A stretch of 64,000 bases of DNA from Petrimonas sulfuriphila (GTDB lineage Bacteria > Bacteroidota > Bacteroidia > Bacteroidales > Dysgonomonadaceae): positions 2,356,001 through 2,420,000 of the forward strand of contig CP073276.1 in the NCBI GenBank assembly GCA_038561985.1, written 5' to 3'. Below are positions 17,411-28,246 of the stretch, piece after piece. A program made the position numbers and the translations under genes. Under the pieces are notes generated by a model. The model was not told the DNA's origin, made no database searches, and was given only the letters and a program-made list of their open reading frames with translations. How positions within the stretch are numbered: position 1 is the first letter of the stretch; each line of letters opens with the position of its first letter.

Positions 17411-18709
17411 TCAATCTTTTGAAGTTTTTATCAAGTTGACTTCGATAATATTCTTTGTTTCCGATTTATCTATTTTATACGTTATCGCCGAAGGCGCTGT
17501 TCCGGTATAAATTCCATTCATAAATAAGCAATCGGTTATGGGAGCTTCAATAGTAATCAACGATTTCCCGTCTCCTGTTAAATTGGATGCATAGATATTG
17601 TTGATTTTTCCGGCAATGGATAATTTACCGTATCCCCGGCCTCCTATGTATAGGGTATAAGGGCTTCCCATATACGGTGCCTGGCTGTCAGGCCTGTTTG
17701 TTACAACAATTCCGTCGATGTATACGTGATGAATGCTTGCGTTATCGCTGGCACGTATTGCTACTCCCGGATAATTGGTCCGGCAGTTTGTGATGAATAT
17801 TTGTTCGGTGTCGTCCTCGGGACCGTTCCAGCGGGTAGAGGTCACCTGATACGAGTTTATATCTCCGTTTGAGTGATAATAAGGTTCAATATCCAAACTT
17901 GATAAAGCGATAAAATCATCACCGGTTAAACCGGAAATATCGTCTATCTTAAAGTATTTACATCCATGCCTTAAATCTATACCGTCTTTATTATATACAC
18001 TCACTTTTTTTCCGTTAATTTCAATGATTTCCGGATTATTGAAACGGATGGCCGATATTTCGGCATTTTTTGTCCTTTCAAAACTCATGGCCCAGGCATG
18101 GGAGTTTTGAATCGTGACATTTTTTATGGAAAATTCGTCCACTAAGGCAATCTGAATCAGGTTGTTCCTCCAGTCGCCTCGTTGTTTTTCGCCTTTCTTT
18201 CCAGCGTCACTGCCGTAGCTTATCCGTCCTTTGCCGGTTCCCATTACCAGTGTGCGGTAGGCATCTCCTGTGGCGCGGGGATTATCGGCTCCTTTCAGCA
18301 GGACTTTTCCTACTCCGATAAGGTGTATGTTATTCAACCATACAGGATGTTCAATTCCTGTTCCTACATTTTCGCTTCTGAACATATTGTCGCGGCATTC
18401 ATCGGAAAGTTGGATGGTGCAATTGTCTAAAATGATGGTTATGTCTGAAGGCAGTAAAATAGCCCGGTCTATTTTCCAAGCAAGTGTACCGTTGGCATTG
18501 CTTTGCGGGATGACCACCTTTCGGGAAGTTTTTTGGGCAAGACGAATAGCTTGTTGGATTCGTTCAATGTCAGAACCTTTGAATTGATTGGGAGTGATGT
18601 CTACAAAAAAATCATTTTTAATTGGTTGTGAGTGGATGTTTTCTATGCAATAGCCGGATAAAAGAAAATTCAAACACAAAAAACAAAACAACAAATCAAC
18701 GTTTCTCAT
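17411..18709 (-). CDS. GH28-like parallel beta-helix protein
   Basis: A 432-residue exported protein. The N-terminus (LLFCFLCLNFLLSGYC) is a signal peptide, possibly a lipoprotein. The body has the repetitive pattern of a right-handed beta-helix. GH28 motif-like segments are KDGIDLRHGC (compare NTDGID) and GLTGDDFIALSS (motif II GDD). The GHG and RIK motifs of active polygalacturonases are not evident; YPGVAIRASDN stands in that region. It is thus a pectinase-fold protein of uncertain activity. It lies 133 bases downstream of the GH92 gene on the same strand. Confidence 0.72.
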   Translation of the reverse strand: MRNVDLLFCFLCLNFLLSGYCIENIHSQPIKNDFFVDITPNQFKGSDIERIQQAIRLAQKTSRKVVIPQSNANGTLAWKIDRAILLPSDITIILDNCTIQLSDECRDNMFRSENVGTGIEHPVWLNNIHLIGVGKVLLKGADNPRATGDAYRTLVMGTGKGRISYGSDAGKKGEKQRGDWRNNLIQIALVDEFSIKNVTIQNSHAWAMSFERTKNAEISAIRFNNPEIIEINGKKVSVYNKDGIDLRHGCKYFKIDDISGLTGDDFIALSSLDIEPYYHSNGDINSYQVTSTRWNGPEDDTEQIFITNCRTNYPGVAIRASDNASIHHVYIDGIVVTNRPDSQAPYMGSPYTLYIGGRGYGKLSIAGKINNIYASNLTGDGKSLITIEAPITDCLFMNGIYTGTAPSAITYKIDKSETKNIIEVNLIKTSKD

Positions 18710-18842
18710 TTTCGTCTTTATTATTTAAAAATTAAAAATCAAAGGTGGATGGTTGTTTTTAATCTATTCCGGAAATCCAATCCACAGAAACAGAAACAAC
18801 ACCCCAATTAATTTTTACTAAATACACAACAGATAAAACTTA

Positions 18843-21050
18843 TTACTTTTTAACTTCACTTGTCATATAAAACACCAATGAACTTCCGTCCATTATGTCC
18901 TTATACGTAATGGTTCTCTTGCCGTACGGCTTTCCGTTAAGTTCCACTTTCTCGACGTAGAGGTTTTCTTTCGACAGGTTTTTGGCCTCCATCGTAAACC
19001 ATTTGCCGTTGCCTATATCAAGGCTTGCCGAAGTAACTTGTGGGGCGCCCAGCACAAACTCGCCGCTTACGGGGTTTACCGGATAAAAACCCATTGCCGA
19101 GAACATATACCAGGCCGACATTTGCCCGCAATCATCGTTCCCGATAAGTCCATCGGGTTTGTTCTTGTAAAAATCGGTGCAGATCTTCCGTACGAGGCGT
19201 TGCGTTTCCCCGGGACGGTCGAGGTAGGGGTAAATGTAGGCTACGTGGTGACTCGGCTCGTTTCCGTGTGCATATTGTCCGATAAGTCCCGTTACGTCTG
19301 ATAGCGTTCCGGTCGATTCCTGCTCGGTGTTGAACAGATAATCCAGCACTTCACCTGCCTTTTCCTTTCCGCCCATCCATTCAATTAATCCCGGAATATC
19401 TTGCATCACATGCCACGTGTATTGGAGGGCGTTTCCTTCGGTGTAATGTCCGCCGACATTTGAATCTGCGTGCGCCAGTGCATACGGATCGAAAGGCGTA
19501 AGCCATTTCCCTTTTGAGTCTTTCGGACGCATGGAGTTGGTCGCTTTGTCGTAGTGATTTTTGTAATAATCGGCCCGTTTTCTGAAAAAAGCAGCATCCT
19601 CCGTTTTGCCCAGTTTTTCTGCAAAAACAGCCATGCAATAGTCGTCGAATCCACATTCGAGTGTACGGGAAACCGACTCTACCTTGATCAGATCATACGG
19701 ATAATATCCGAATTTGTCGTATATATCCCAATCAGACTTATAGTGTTTACTTTCGGTAATGGATTTCTTTATTTCGTTATAGGCCCGTTCAGCATCGAAT
19801 CCCGTAAACCCTTTCAGGTAAGCATCTACGATCATCGGAACAGAATGGTTCCCGATCATGGTGTAAGTTTCCTGTCCCCACAACGACCAGATAGGCAGAT
19901 GCCCCTGCTGCTCGCTGTAGTCGAGCATTGAGTTCACAAAATCGGGTATAAGTTCAGGGGTGAGGATGGTATACATGGGAAAGGCTGCACGGAAAGTATC
20001 CCACTGCGACCACGTGGAATAGTATTTTCCGTTGGGTGATTGCGACACTTTACGGCTCGGACCCGTATATTTCCCATCCACATCGGCAATGTTGTTGGGT
20101 TGAATATACAGGTGATACATCGATGTATAGAAGTTCACTTTATCGTCTTCCGATCCCTCTATTTTTACTTTTGCCAGGTAGCTGTTCCATCCCTTTTTTG
20201 CATCCTGCAGCACCGATTCGAAATCCCAGCCTGGAACTTCGGCTGCCAGGTTGGCTTTTGCTCCTTCCACGCTTGCAGACGACATCCCAATTTTCATGTT
20301 TAGCGTATCGGCGTTGTGCATGTCGAACGTAAGAACGTAGCGTGACGATTTTTCAAGCGGACTACGTTTCGGAAGTTCTTCTTTGGTTACAATTGGTTTG
20401 TCAAATTCGATTACAAAGTAATAAATCCGTTCCACCCATTCCGTCCGTCTCGTAAAACCCGAAATTACCCGGTCACTTTCGAAGGTTACTTCATTATCAA
20501 GCACGTGTGTGTGAAAACGAGCGTCCTGCCACACCAGTCCGCTTTGAAAATCGGCGAGGATATTGGCCGCTTTCCCTTTAGGAAAAGCATATTTGTGAAA
20601 AGCAACGTGTGGCGACGCCGTAATCTCTACGTTCACTTCGTTATCCAAAAGTTGTACGGCATAATATCCGGGAGAAGCTTTTTCCGTAGCTTTGTCGAAA
20701 CGGCTGTCAAAACTATCCCGCTTCTCTCCCGAAAACGGTTGTACCAGCAAATCTCCCAGATCTACGCATCCGGTTCCGTTTAATCGGTTTTGTGTAAATC
20801 CCTGAATCAGCGAATCCTCGTAGAAGTATCCCGAGCAGTATGCCCACGAAAAATTGCCGGTTTGCGGTCCGGCCTGAATCATTCCCAGAGGATAGGTTGC
20901 CCCGGGAAATGTATGGCCGGTAAAAGCTGTCCCGATAAATGGATTCACGTACTTGGTGTAATCGGATTCATCGGTCTTTATACCTTGTTTTTGTTGTGTG
21001 CAGGCAACAGCCAACACGGCTGCCGTCACACAAAAAAGAATTTTTTTCAT
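18843..21050 (-). CDS. GH92 alpha-mannosidase lipoprotein
   Basis: A 735-residue glycoside hydrolase family 92 enzyme. These are Ca-dependent exo-alpha-mannosidases acting on N-glycan or yeast mannan side chains. The lipobox is VLAVACTQQ (Cys17). Family motifs are NPFIGTAFTGHTFPGATYPLG near the N-terminus, YTEGNALQYTW in the catalytic (alpha/alpha)6 domain, and GNDDCGQMSAWYMFSAMGFYP near the C-terminus. The linkage (alpha-1,2, 1,3 or others) cannot be told from sequence alone. It begins 24 bases after the OPT transporter stop and is probably in the same operon. Confidence 0.93.
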   Translation of the reverse strand: MKKILFCVTAAVLAVACTQQKQGIKTDESDYTKYVNPFIGTAFTGHTFPGATYPLGMIQAGPQTGNFSWAYCSGYFYEDSLIQGFTQNRLNGTGCVDLGDLLVQPFSGEKRDSFDSRFDKATEKASPGYYAVQLLDNEVNVEITASPHVAFHKYAFPKGKAANILADFQSGLVWQDARFHTHVLDNEVTFESDRVISGFTRRTEWVERIYYFVIEFDKPIVTKEELPKRSPLEKSSRYVLTFDMHNADTLNMKIGMSSASVEGAKANLAAEVPGWDFESVLQDAKKGWNSYLAKVKIEGSEDDKVNFYTSMYHLYIQPNNIADVDGKYTGPSRKVSQSPNGKYYSTWSQWDTFRAAFPMYTILTPELIPDFVNSMLDYSEQQGHLPIWSLWGQETYTMIGNHSVPMIVDAYLKGFTGFDAERAYNEIKKSITESKHYKSDWDIYDKFGYYPYDLIKVESVSRTLECGFDDYCMAVFAEKLGKTEDAAFFRKRADYYKNHYDKATNSMRPKDSKGKWLTPFDPYALAHADSNVGGHYTEGNALQYTWHVMQDIPGLIEWMGGKEKAGEVLDYLFNTEQESTGTLSDVTGLIGQYAHGNEPSHHVAYIYPYLDRPGETQRLVRKICTDFYKNKPDGLIGNDDCGQMSAWYMFSAMGFYPVNPVSGEFVLGAPQVTSASLDIGNGKWFTMEAKNLSKENLYVEKVELNGKPYGKRTITYKDIMDGSSLVFYMTSEVKK

Positions 21051-21074
21051 TGTCTTGTTGTTCTTTATTTCAGT

Positions 21075-23090
21075 TCATTTCTTCGCCCTCATGGCTTCCC
21101 AGACAAAATAAGTGATCAGCGCGGTGAAAGCGATCAAAGCAGTAACCTGAGCTCCTGTGCCGTGCGGGTCTTCCCAAATACGCAAGTTGAGTGCATTCCC
21201 ATTGCCTGTAACAAAAATGACCAGTGCGCCGATAACGCCGAACAGTGCAGCGCCCGCTATAAAACCCGATGCAATAAGTATCGCACGTTGATGGCGGGCA
21301 TTGTTGAGCACCGGATCTTTTGAACGTTTGCTGATCCAGTGGTTGAGTAATCCCCCCACTACAAGCGGTGTGTTTAACGGTAGCGGGATAAACATCCCGA
21401 GCGCAAACGCCAACGGGGATATGTTCAGCCAGTTGATGAGAATAGAGATGACCGCGCCGATTCCCAGCAACATCCAGCTGACACCCGAACCGGACATCAA
21501 GGGTTCGATAATGGCGGCCATAGCGTTGGCCTGCGGTGCCACCATCGGGTTGGTGTGCGTTTCAGTTGCGACAAATCCGTACGCCTCGTTCAGAATAAAT
21601 ATTACGGCTCCGACGGTAGCGGCGGAAACCAGCGTTCCCAGGAACTTAAACGATTCCTGTTTGGCAGGAGTTGTCCCAATCCAGTACCCGATTTTCAGGT
21701 CGGTCACGAAACCGCCTGCCATTGAAAGTGCGGTACAGACAATACCTCCGATAATTAGCCCGCTGACCATTCCCTGCCATCCTTTCAACCCTACGGCAAC
21801 AAGGATTACCGATGAAAGGATCAGGGTCATCAGGGTCATTCCCGAAACGGGATTGGTCCCTACAATGGCGATTGCGTTGGCAGCAACCGTAGTGAACAGG
21901 AACGAGATGACGGTTATGGTGATCAGCGCTACAATAGCCTGAACAAGAGTGACCTTAACGCCGGCGAGCAGGAATATAAAAACAGCAACAAGTGTCAAAA
22001 ACAGGAACAACATGACAAACGACATCTTCAGATCGCGTTGCGTGCGTTCTCCCCTGAGTTCCCTGTCGTGGATTTTTCCTTTTTTACTTCCCATGGCCAG
22101 TTTAAAAGCGTTTCCGATAACTCCCGACGATTTGATAATTCCGATAATCCCCGCCATGGCAATGGCGCCAATACCTATCGGACGTACGTAGACGGCAAAA
22201 ATTTCTTCTGCAGACATTGCCGCGAATGGGTTCATTCCTCCGTTTGCTGCCGCCAAGGCTCCTATCTCGTTTACCAGGGGTATGAGTACAAGCCAAGAAA
22301 GCAAAGACCCAACCGTAATGATAAGGGCGTAACGTAATCCTACAAGATAGCCGAAACTGAAAATAAGTGCGCTGACGTTGAACTTCAGTACCATTTTGAA
22401 CTTTTCAGCCAGCAGGGCCCCGGCAGGAATGATGCGTGTGGATATCTCTTCGCTCCACAAGCGCAAGGCCGAAAAGCAGAAGTCGAACAGTCCTCCGATC
22501 AAACCACTTGTTACCAGTAGTTTGGCTTGATTGCCTCCTTTTTCGCCTGTCATCAGAATTTCGGTTGTCGCCGTAGCTTCAGGAAACGGCAACTTGCCGT
22601 GCATCTCTTTTACAAAGTATTTTCTGAAAGGGATAAGAAACAGTATTCCCAAAAATCCACCGAAGAGCGATGAAAAGAAAATCTGCCAGAAGTCCACCTG
22701 AATCTCAGGATACTTGGCCTGCAGAATGTAGAGTCCTGGAATGGTAAAAACAGCCCCGGCAACGATCACTCCCGATGAAGCTCCGATGGATTGGATAATT
22801 ACGTTTTGCCCCAGTGCGTTCTTTTTTCGCAAAGCTGCCGACGCGCCTACGGCTATAATGGAAATAGGAATGGCTGCTTCAAAAACCTGTCCGATTTTCA
22901 ATCCGGAATAGGCTGCCGCTGCTGAAAAGATTATGGCCATCAGTAATCCCATTCCTACAGACCAGGGTGTGATTTCTTTGATTGCCCTGTCCGCAGGTAA
23001 TACCGGTTTGTACTCCTCACCTTCCTTAAGCTCTGAGTAAGCGTTTTCAGGCAAGCTAACCGGCTGTTTGTCATCTTTATTTGATTGCAT
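21075..23090 (-). CDS. OPT family oligopeptide transporter
   Basis: A 671-residue inner-membrane transporter of the OPT superfamily with about 14-16 hydrophobic segments. The N-terminal region has ITPWSVGMGLLMAIIFSAAAAYSG, characteristic of bacterial OPT proteins, followed by FRKYFVKEMHGKLPFPEATA and the conserved NPVSGMTLMTL. Members import peptides with protons. It is the first gene of an apparent operon with the GH92 alpha-mannosidase and is divergent from aconitase, a layout that fits combined use of the sugar and peptide parts of glycoproteins (inference). Confidence 0.9.
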   Translation of the reverse strand: MQSNKDDKQPVSLPENAYSELKEGEEYKPVLPADRAIKEITPWSVGMGLLMAIIFSAAAAYSGLKIGQVFEAAIPISIIAVGASAALRKKNALGQNVIIQSIGASSGVIVAGAVFTIPGLYILQAKYPEIQVDFWQIFFSSLFGGFLGILFLIPFRKYFVKEMHGKLPFPEATATTEILMTGEKGGNQAKLLVTSGLIGGLFDFCFSALRLWSEEISTRIIPAGALLAEKFKMVLKFNVSALIFSFGYLVGLRYALIITVGSLLSWLVLIPLVNEIGALAAANGGMNPFAAMSAEEIFAVYVRPIGIGAIAMAGIIGIIKSSGVIGNAFKLAMGSKKGKIHDRELRGERTQRDLKMSFVMLFLFLTLVAVFIFLLAGVKVTLVQAIVALITITVISFLFTTVAANAIAIVGTNPVSGMTLMTLILSSVILVAVGLKGWQGMVSGLIIGGIVCTALSMAGGFVTDLKIGYWIGTTPAKQESFKFLGTLVSAATVGAVIFILNEAYGFVATETHTNPMVAPQANAMAAIIEPLMSGSGVSWMLLGIGAVISILINWLNISPLAFALGMFIPLPLNTPLVVGGLLNHWISKRSKDPVLNNARHQRAILIASGFIAGAALFGVIGALVIFVTGNGNALNLRIWEDPHGTGAQVTALIAFTALITYFVWEAMRAKK

Positions 23091-23204
23091 GGTTTCTTAT
23101 TTTTATTTTAATGATGCGATGAATGGCACGAAAATACAAAAAATCTGTGAAATATTCAGTTAGAAACTGTTTTGATTTTTTTGACGCCTGTTTCGAACAT
23201 TTCG

Positions 23205-23212
23205 TACCTTAA
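23205..23212 (+). promoter_or_regulatory. weak candidate promoter for the acn-icd-gltA-icd genes
   Basis: TACCTTAA lies 21 bases downstream of a TTTG (23180-23183) and 55 bases upstream of the aconitase ATG. It departs from TANNTTTG at two positions. Confidence 0.3.
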
Positions 23213-23267
23213 ATTGTTGAAACGCCAGTCATCGCATTATAAATCACATTATACCCATTTTATTTCT

Positions 23268-25520
23268 ATGATTTTTGATATCGACATGATCCGTGAGGTA
23301 TACGGTCAGCTTCCCGAAAAAATAACGCAGGCAAAACAGAAATTAGGCCGTCCGTTAACGTTAACAGAAAAAATTTTATTTGCGCACCTTTCGCCTGGAG
23401 TAACGCTGGAAAAATTCAGGCGCGCCGAAGATTACGTTAATTTCGCTCCCGACAGGGTAGCCATGCAGGATGCAACTGCGCAAATGGCATTATTGCAATT
23501 GATGAACTCGGGCCGGAAAAACGTTGCTGTACCGTCAACAGTACACTGCGATCACTTGATTCAGGCATATAAAAATGCGGAAACCGACTTACATACAGCA
23601 AAGGTTACCAATGAGGAGGTGTTTAACTTCCTGCGCGATGTTTCCAACAAGTATGGAATCGGTTTTTGGAAGCCGGGAGCAGGAATTATTCACCAGGTTG
23701 TGCTTGAAAATTATGCTTTCCCGGGAGGGATGATGGTGGGTACCGATTCGCATACGCCCAACGCAGGTGGCTTGGGAATGATTGCTATAGGTGTTGGAGG
23801 AGCTGATGCCGTGGATGTTATGGCCGGATTGCCGTGGGAGTTGAAAATGCCGAAACTTATCGGCGTGAAGCTGACCGGGAGATTGTCGGGCTGGGCATCG
23901 CCGAAAGACGTGATCCTCAAGCTTGCCGGTATCCTGACCGTAAAAGGAGGTACAAACGCCATCATCGAGTATTTCGGTGAAGGGACTTCAACACTTTCTG
24001 CGACCGGAAAAGGTACTATTTGTAATATGGGGGCCGAAGTAGGAGCAACTACTTCCATTTTTCCGTTTGATGAAAAATCGGCTGCCTATCTCGAAGGGAC
24101 AGGCAGGAAGGAAGTGGCCGATGAAGCCCGGAAAATTACCCCTTACCTGCAGGCCGATCCAGAAACAGCCAACAACCCGGGAAGCTATTACGACCAAGTC
24201 ATCGAAATCAACCTGTCTGAATTGGAACCGCACATCAACGGCCCTTTCACCCCTGATGCTGCTTTCCCCATTTCTGAGTTTGCCCAAGAAGTGAAAGAAA
24301 AAGGCTATCCCCGGAAAATGGAAGTGGGATTAATCGGCTCCTGTACCAATTCGTCGTACGAAGACCTTACGCGGGCTGCGCATATCGTAAGAAAAGCCAA
24401 AGAAGAAGGGTTAAGTGTAAACGCCAGATTCATTATCAACCCCGGATCGGAACAGGTCCGGTATACCGCGGAACGTGATGGGATTTTACAGGAATTCGAA
24501 GATGCAGGAGCGGTAATTATGGCGAATGCCTGTGGCCCGTGCATCGGACAATGGAAGCGTACCGACGAGAAATCGGAGCGCTCAAACTCAATCGTTACTT
24601 CATTCAACCGGAATTTCGCCAAACGGAACGATGGAAATCCCAATACCCATGCTTTTGTAACTTCGCCAGAACTGGTGGCGGCGCTCACCATTGCCGGAGA
24701 TTTAACATTTAATCCGCTTACGGACACGCTTACCAACTCCAAGGGTGAGCAAGTGAAACTGGCCGAACCCGTTGGGTTTGAGATGCCCCCGAGAGGCTTT
24801 GCGGTGGAAGATGCCGGCTACCTGCCTCCATCGGAAGACGGCAGTAAAATAGAGGTAAGCATTAATCCGCAGTCGAACCGTTTACAGAAACTGGAGCCTT
24901 TTGAGCCATGGAATGGCAAGGATTACGAAGAGCTTCCGCTTTTGATAAAGGTAAAAGGAAAATGTACAACTGACCATATTTCGATGGCCGGCCCCTGGCT
25001 TCGCTTCCGCGGACATTTGGACAATATTTCCGACAATATGCTTATTGGTGCCGTAAATGCATTCAATGACGAGACCAATAAAACTCTTGATCCTGTAACG
25101 TTACAATACACGGAGGTTCCTGCGTTGGCCCGGAAATTCAAGGCAGAAGGACTGGGGTCTGTCGTGGTTGCCGAGGAAAACTACGGTGAAGGCAGCAGTC
25201 GCGAACATGCGGCTATGGAACCCCGTCACTTGAACGTGAAAGTGATTCTGGTAAAGTCGTTTGCCCGTATCCATGAAACAAATCTCAAAAAACAAGGAAT
25301 GCTTGCGCTTACGTTTGTTGATAAGGAGGATTACAACAAAGTGCAGGAAAAGGACAGAATCAGCATCGTAGGTTTAACCGGTTTTACCCCGGGAAGAAAC
25401 CTGAAAGTTGTTCTTCATCACGCTGATGGCTCTACGGATGAGTTTGAAGCTGCCCACACCTACAATGAACAACAGATTGGCTGGTTCAAGGCCGGCAGTG
25501 CATTGAACGGGATGATGTAA
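23268..25520 (+). CDS. acnA: aconitate hydratase
   Basis: Interconverts citrate and isocitrate using a [4Fe-4S] cluster. The start chosen is the ATG at 23268 ([15 protein letters not shown]), giving 750 residues, close to mitochondrial-type aconitase; an upstream TTG at 23172 adds a non-homologous tail. Cluster ligands are the Cys of GSCTNSS and both Cys of [11 protein letters not shown]. The C-terminal swivel domain has [16 protein letters not shown]. It is the first gene of a four-gene plus-strand set, with 13 bases to the first isocitrate dehydrogenase. Confidence 0.95.
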   Translation: MIFDIDMIREVYGQLPEKITQAKQKLGRPLTLTEKILFAHLSPGVTLEKFRRAEDYVNFAPDRVAMQDATAQMALLQLMNSGRKNVAVPSTVHCDHLIQAYKNAETDLHTAKVTNEEVFNFLRDVSNKYGIGFWKPGAGIIHQVVLENYAFPGGMMVGTDSHTPNAGGLGMIAIGVGGADAVDVMAGLPWELKMPKLIGVKLTGRLSGWASPKDVILKLAGILTVKGGTNAIIEYFGEGTSTLSATGKGTICNMGAEVGATTSIFPFDEKSAAYLEGTGRKEVADEARKITPYLQADPETANNPGSYYDQVIEINLSELEPHINGPFTPDAAFPISEFAQEVKEKGYPRKMEVGLIGSCTNSSYEDLTRAAHIVRKAKEEGLSVNARFIINPGSEQVRYTAERDGILQEFEDAGAVIMANACGPCIGQWKRTDEKSERSNSIVTSFNRNFAKRNDGNPNTHAFVTSPELVAALTIAGDLTFNPLTDTLTNSKGEQVKLAEPVGFEMPPRGFAVEDAGYLPPSEDGSKIEVSINPQSNRLQKLEPFEPWNGKDYEELPLLIKVKGKCTTDHISMAGPWLRFRGHLDNISDNMLIGAVNAFNDETNKTLDPVTLQYTEVPALARKFKAEGLGSVVVAEENYGEGSSREHAAMEPRHLNVKVILVKSFARIHETNLKKQGMLALTFVDKEDYNKVQEKDRISIVGLTGFTPGRNLKVVLHHADGSTDEFEAAHTYNEQQIGWFKAGSALNGMM

Positions 25521-25533
25521 ATTTTTTGATAAA

Positions 25534-26790
25534 ATGGATAACCCACAGAAGATAACCCTTTCGTCCTTTCCCGATAATCCTGTCATTCCCTTTATCGAGG
25601 GTGACGGAATCGGAAAGGAGATCACAGCTTCCGTCAGGAAAATCATCGATAAAGCGGTTGAGAAATCCTACAACGGAAAACGGAAAATTGAATGGAAAGA
25701 AGTTCTTGCAGGTGAAAAAGCCTACAACAAGCTTGGGACCTGGCTCCCCGCGGAGACCATGGAGGCTTTTCGAAAATACCGGGTAGGAATCAAAGGGCCG
25801 CTCACTACACCCGTAGGGGAGGGGATTCGTTCCTTGAACGTTGCGTTACGACAGGAACTTGATTTATACGTCTGTCTGCGGCCAGTACGGTGGTTCAAAG
25901 GAGTAGCCACCCCCCTGCTTCATCCTGAAAAGGTTCACGTTACTATTTTCCGGGAAAACACGGAGGATATCTATGCCGGAATCGAATGGAATGCCGGAAC
26001 TCCCGAGGTTGAGAAAGTCCTGAAATTTCTGAAGGAGGAGATGGGAGTTGCTAAAATCCGTTTTCCTGAAACCACCTCCATAGGTGTCAAGCCTGTATCG
26101 GTGGAAGGTACCGAGCGTTTGGTGCGTTCAGCCATTGAGTACGCTATAAGGAACAAACTGCCATCGGTTACCCTGGTTCACAAAGGGAACATCATGAAGT
26201 TTACCGAAGGAGGATTCAAAAAATGGGGATATGCACTCGCCGAAAGAGAATTTGCTGATCAGGTTTTCACGGAAAATATTTTCAATAAAATAAAAACCGA
26301 AAGAGGCTTGGAAGAAGCAGTTGCAGCATATAACAAGGCTATGGAAAACGGAAAAGTTTTCATTAAAGACGTTATTGCTGACGCATTCTTGCAAAATACA
26401 TTGCTGAAACCCGAAGAATACGCTGTGGTAGCTACGCTGAACCTGAACGGAGACTATATCTCCGATCAGCTTGCCGCTATGGTTGGTGGTATAGGTATTG
26501 CTCCCGGGGCAAACATCAATTACATAACCGGGCATGCTATTTTTGAAGCTACGCACGGAACCGCACCCGATATTGCAGGTAAGAACAAGGCGAATCCTTG
26601 TTCAATGTTGCTTTCGGGTGTGATGATGCTGGAATATATTGGCTGGAATGAAGCGGGCAGCCTTATCACAAAATCTCTGGAAAACCTGTTTGAAAAAGGA
26701 TACGCTACTTCCGACCTGGCCCGGTTTATGGAAAACGGAAAGGCATTATCCACTTCTGAGTTTGCGTCAGAAGTAATAAATTCACTTTAG
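25534..26790 (+). CDS. icd: isocitrate dehydrogenase, bacterial type, NAD-type cofactor residues
   Basis: A 418-residue decarboxylating dehydrogenase making 2-oxoglutarate. It is close to E. coli Icd throughout, for example [34 protein letters not shown] and [18 protein letters not shown]. Ser100 corresponds to the E. coli phosphorylation site Ser113. At the cofactor site E. coli has Lys344-Tyr345 and Val351 for NADP; here the segment reads [13 protein letters not shown], with Asp346-Ile347 and Ala353, and E. coli Tyr391 corresponds to Ser. That Asp-Ile-Ala set is the known NAD-specific pattern. The enzyme is therefore predicted to use NAD. Confidence 0.92.
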   Translation: MDNPQKITLSSFPDNPVIPFIEGDGIGKEITASVRKIIDKAVEKSYNGKRKIEWKEVLAGEKAYNKLGTWLPAETMEAFRKYRVGIKGPLTTPVGEGIRSLNVALRQELDLYVCLRPVRWFKGVATPLLHPEKVHVTIFRENTEDIYAGIEWNAGTPEVEKVLKFLKEEMGVAKIRFPETTSIGVKPVSVEGTERLVRSAIEYAIRNKLPSVTLVHKGNIMKFTEGGFKKWGYALAEREFADQVFTENIFNKIKTERGLEEAVAAYNKAMENGKVFIKDVIADAFLQNTLLKPEEYAVVATLNLNGDYISDQLAAMVGGIGIAPGANINYITGHAIFEATHGTAPDIAGKNKANPCSMLLSGVMMLEYIGWNEAGSLITKSLENLFEKGYATSDLARFMENGKALSTSEFASEVINSL

Positions 26791-26886
26791 TTTCTACGTT
26801 GTTCAAACAAAAACAGGTAAAATACTGTTACAATTACAGAAATAACCGAAGCACAATAAAACCAATAAATTAAAATAATAACAATA

Positions 26887-28245
26887 ATGGATAACAAGCA
26901 ATTGATTAAGGTGTTATCAGACTCGATAGCAGTAACAAGCAATATCGATAAGGATCTTTTTACCAAAATGGGTGTGAAGCGCGGACTTCGTAACGAAGAT
27001 CATTCCGGTGTGCTTGCCGGGCTTACCCGGGTGGGCGATGTAGTTGGTTATGAGCGCCAGGAAGATGGAACCCTGAAGCCTATCCCAGGCAAATTGTTTT
27101 ATCGGGGTATTGATGTTGAAGACCTGGTACACGGCCTTCAGGCAGACAATCGTCTTGGATTTGAAGAAACGGCTTACCTGCTTTTATCGGGAAAATTGCC
27201 GAACAAAGAGAACCTCCAGGCTTTTTCAAGCCTTCTAGCACAGACTATGCCTCTTAATCACACAGCAACGATGAATATTTTGTCGTTGCAAGGGAAGAAC
27301 ATCATGAATATCCTTGCCCGGAGTGTACTGGAGCTTTATACATATGACCAGGATCCCGATGATATTTCTCCCGACAACTTGATTCATCAATCAATCAATC
27401 TGATAGCAAAATTTCCGACCATTATTGCTCTGGCTTATCAAGTACTGCGTCATGATCAACAGGGACGTTCCTTACACGTTCGCCATCCCTATGAAAATTA
27501 TTCGGTGGCCGAAAACTTTCTTTATATGATGAAAGGTCCCGGAAAATATACCGAACTGGATGTGAAAATTCTTGATCTCGCGCTTATCCTGCACGCCGAT
27601 CACGGTGGGGGTAACAACTCTACTTTTTCGGTGCGTGTGACCAGTTCTACGGAAACCGACACTTATTCAGCAGTTGCTGCCGGTATTGGATCACTGAAAG
27701 GTCCGCTTCACGGTGGGGCAAACGTGAAAGTAAACGGTATGCTCGCAGATATGAAAAAAAATATCAAAGACTGGAAAGATGTTGGCGAAATAGATGCTTA
27801 CCTTACCCAAGTACTGAATAAAGAAGCATATGACAAGACAGGGCTTATTTACGGTATAGGACACGCTGTTTATACTATCAGTGACCCGCGTGCGGGGTTG
27901 CTTAAGGAGATGGCACGTGAGCTGGCAAAAGAAAAGGGACGTGAGAACGAATTCGCATTTATGGAGTTGATCGAAGAACGCGGCGTGGAAGTGTTCCTTA
28001 ATTACAAAAAACAAGGAGCTAAACAACGTACGTGTATCAACGTAGATTATTATTCCGGTTTTGTCTATGACGCTATCGGTCTTCCCGAAGAAGTATTTAC
28101 ACCAATTTTCGCCATGGCGCGTATTGTGGGCTGGACAGCGCATCGTATTGAAGAACTGAATTTCTCCAGCAAAAGAATTATACGTCCTGCATACAAAAAC
28201 GTACGTCCGTTACAGGATTTTATACCGATGAAAGACAGAACGTAA
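26887..28245 (+). CDS. gltA: citrate synthase
   Basis: Condenses acetyl-CoA and oxaloacetate. The 452-residue protein has the catalytic His in LHGGANV, a second His in [15 protein letters not shown], and the conserved [20 protein letters not shown]. The N-terminal region contains [14 protein letters not shown]. It lies 96 bases after the first isocitrate dehydrogenase and ends one base before the second, so all appear co-transcribed. Methylcitrate synthase activity cannot be excluded, but the neighbours favour citrate. Confidence 0.93.
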   Translation: MDNKQLIKVLSDSIAVTSNIDKDLFTKMGVKRGLRNEDHSGVLAGLTRVGDVVGYERQEDGTLKPIPGKLFYRGIDVEDLVHGLQADNRLGFEETAYLLLSGKLPNKENLQAFSSLLAQTMPLNHTATMNILSLQGKNIMNILARSVLELYTYDQDPDDISPDNLIHQSINLIAKFPTIIALAYQVLRHDQQGRSLHVRHPYENYSVAENFLYMMKGPGKYTELDVKILDLALILHADHGGGNNSTFSVRVTSSTETDTYSAVAAGIGSLKGPLHGGANVKVNGMLADMKKNIKDWKDVGEIDAYLTQVLNKEAYDKTGLIYGIGHAVYTISDPRAGLLKEMARELAKEKGRENEFAFMELIEERGVEVFLNYKKQGAKQRTCINVDYYSGFVYDAIGLPEEVFTPIFAMARIVGWTAHRIEELNFSSKRIIRPAYKNVRPLQDFIPMKDRT

Positions 28246-28246
28246 A

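Noticed and set aside
23172-23267. TTG start adding 32 residues to aconitase
   Set aside because: The added segment is non-homologous and overlaps the probable promoter region; the ATG at 23268 fits the family.
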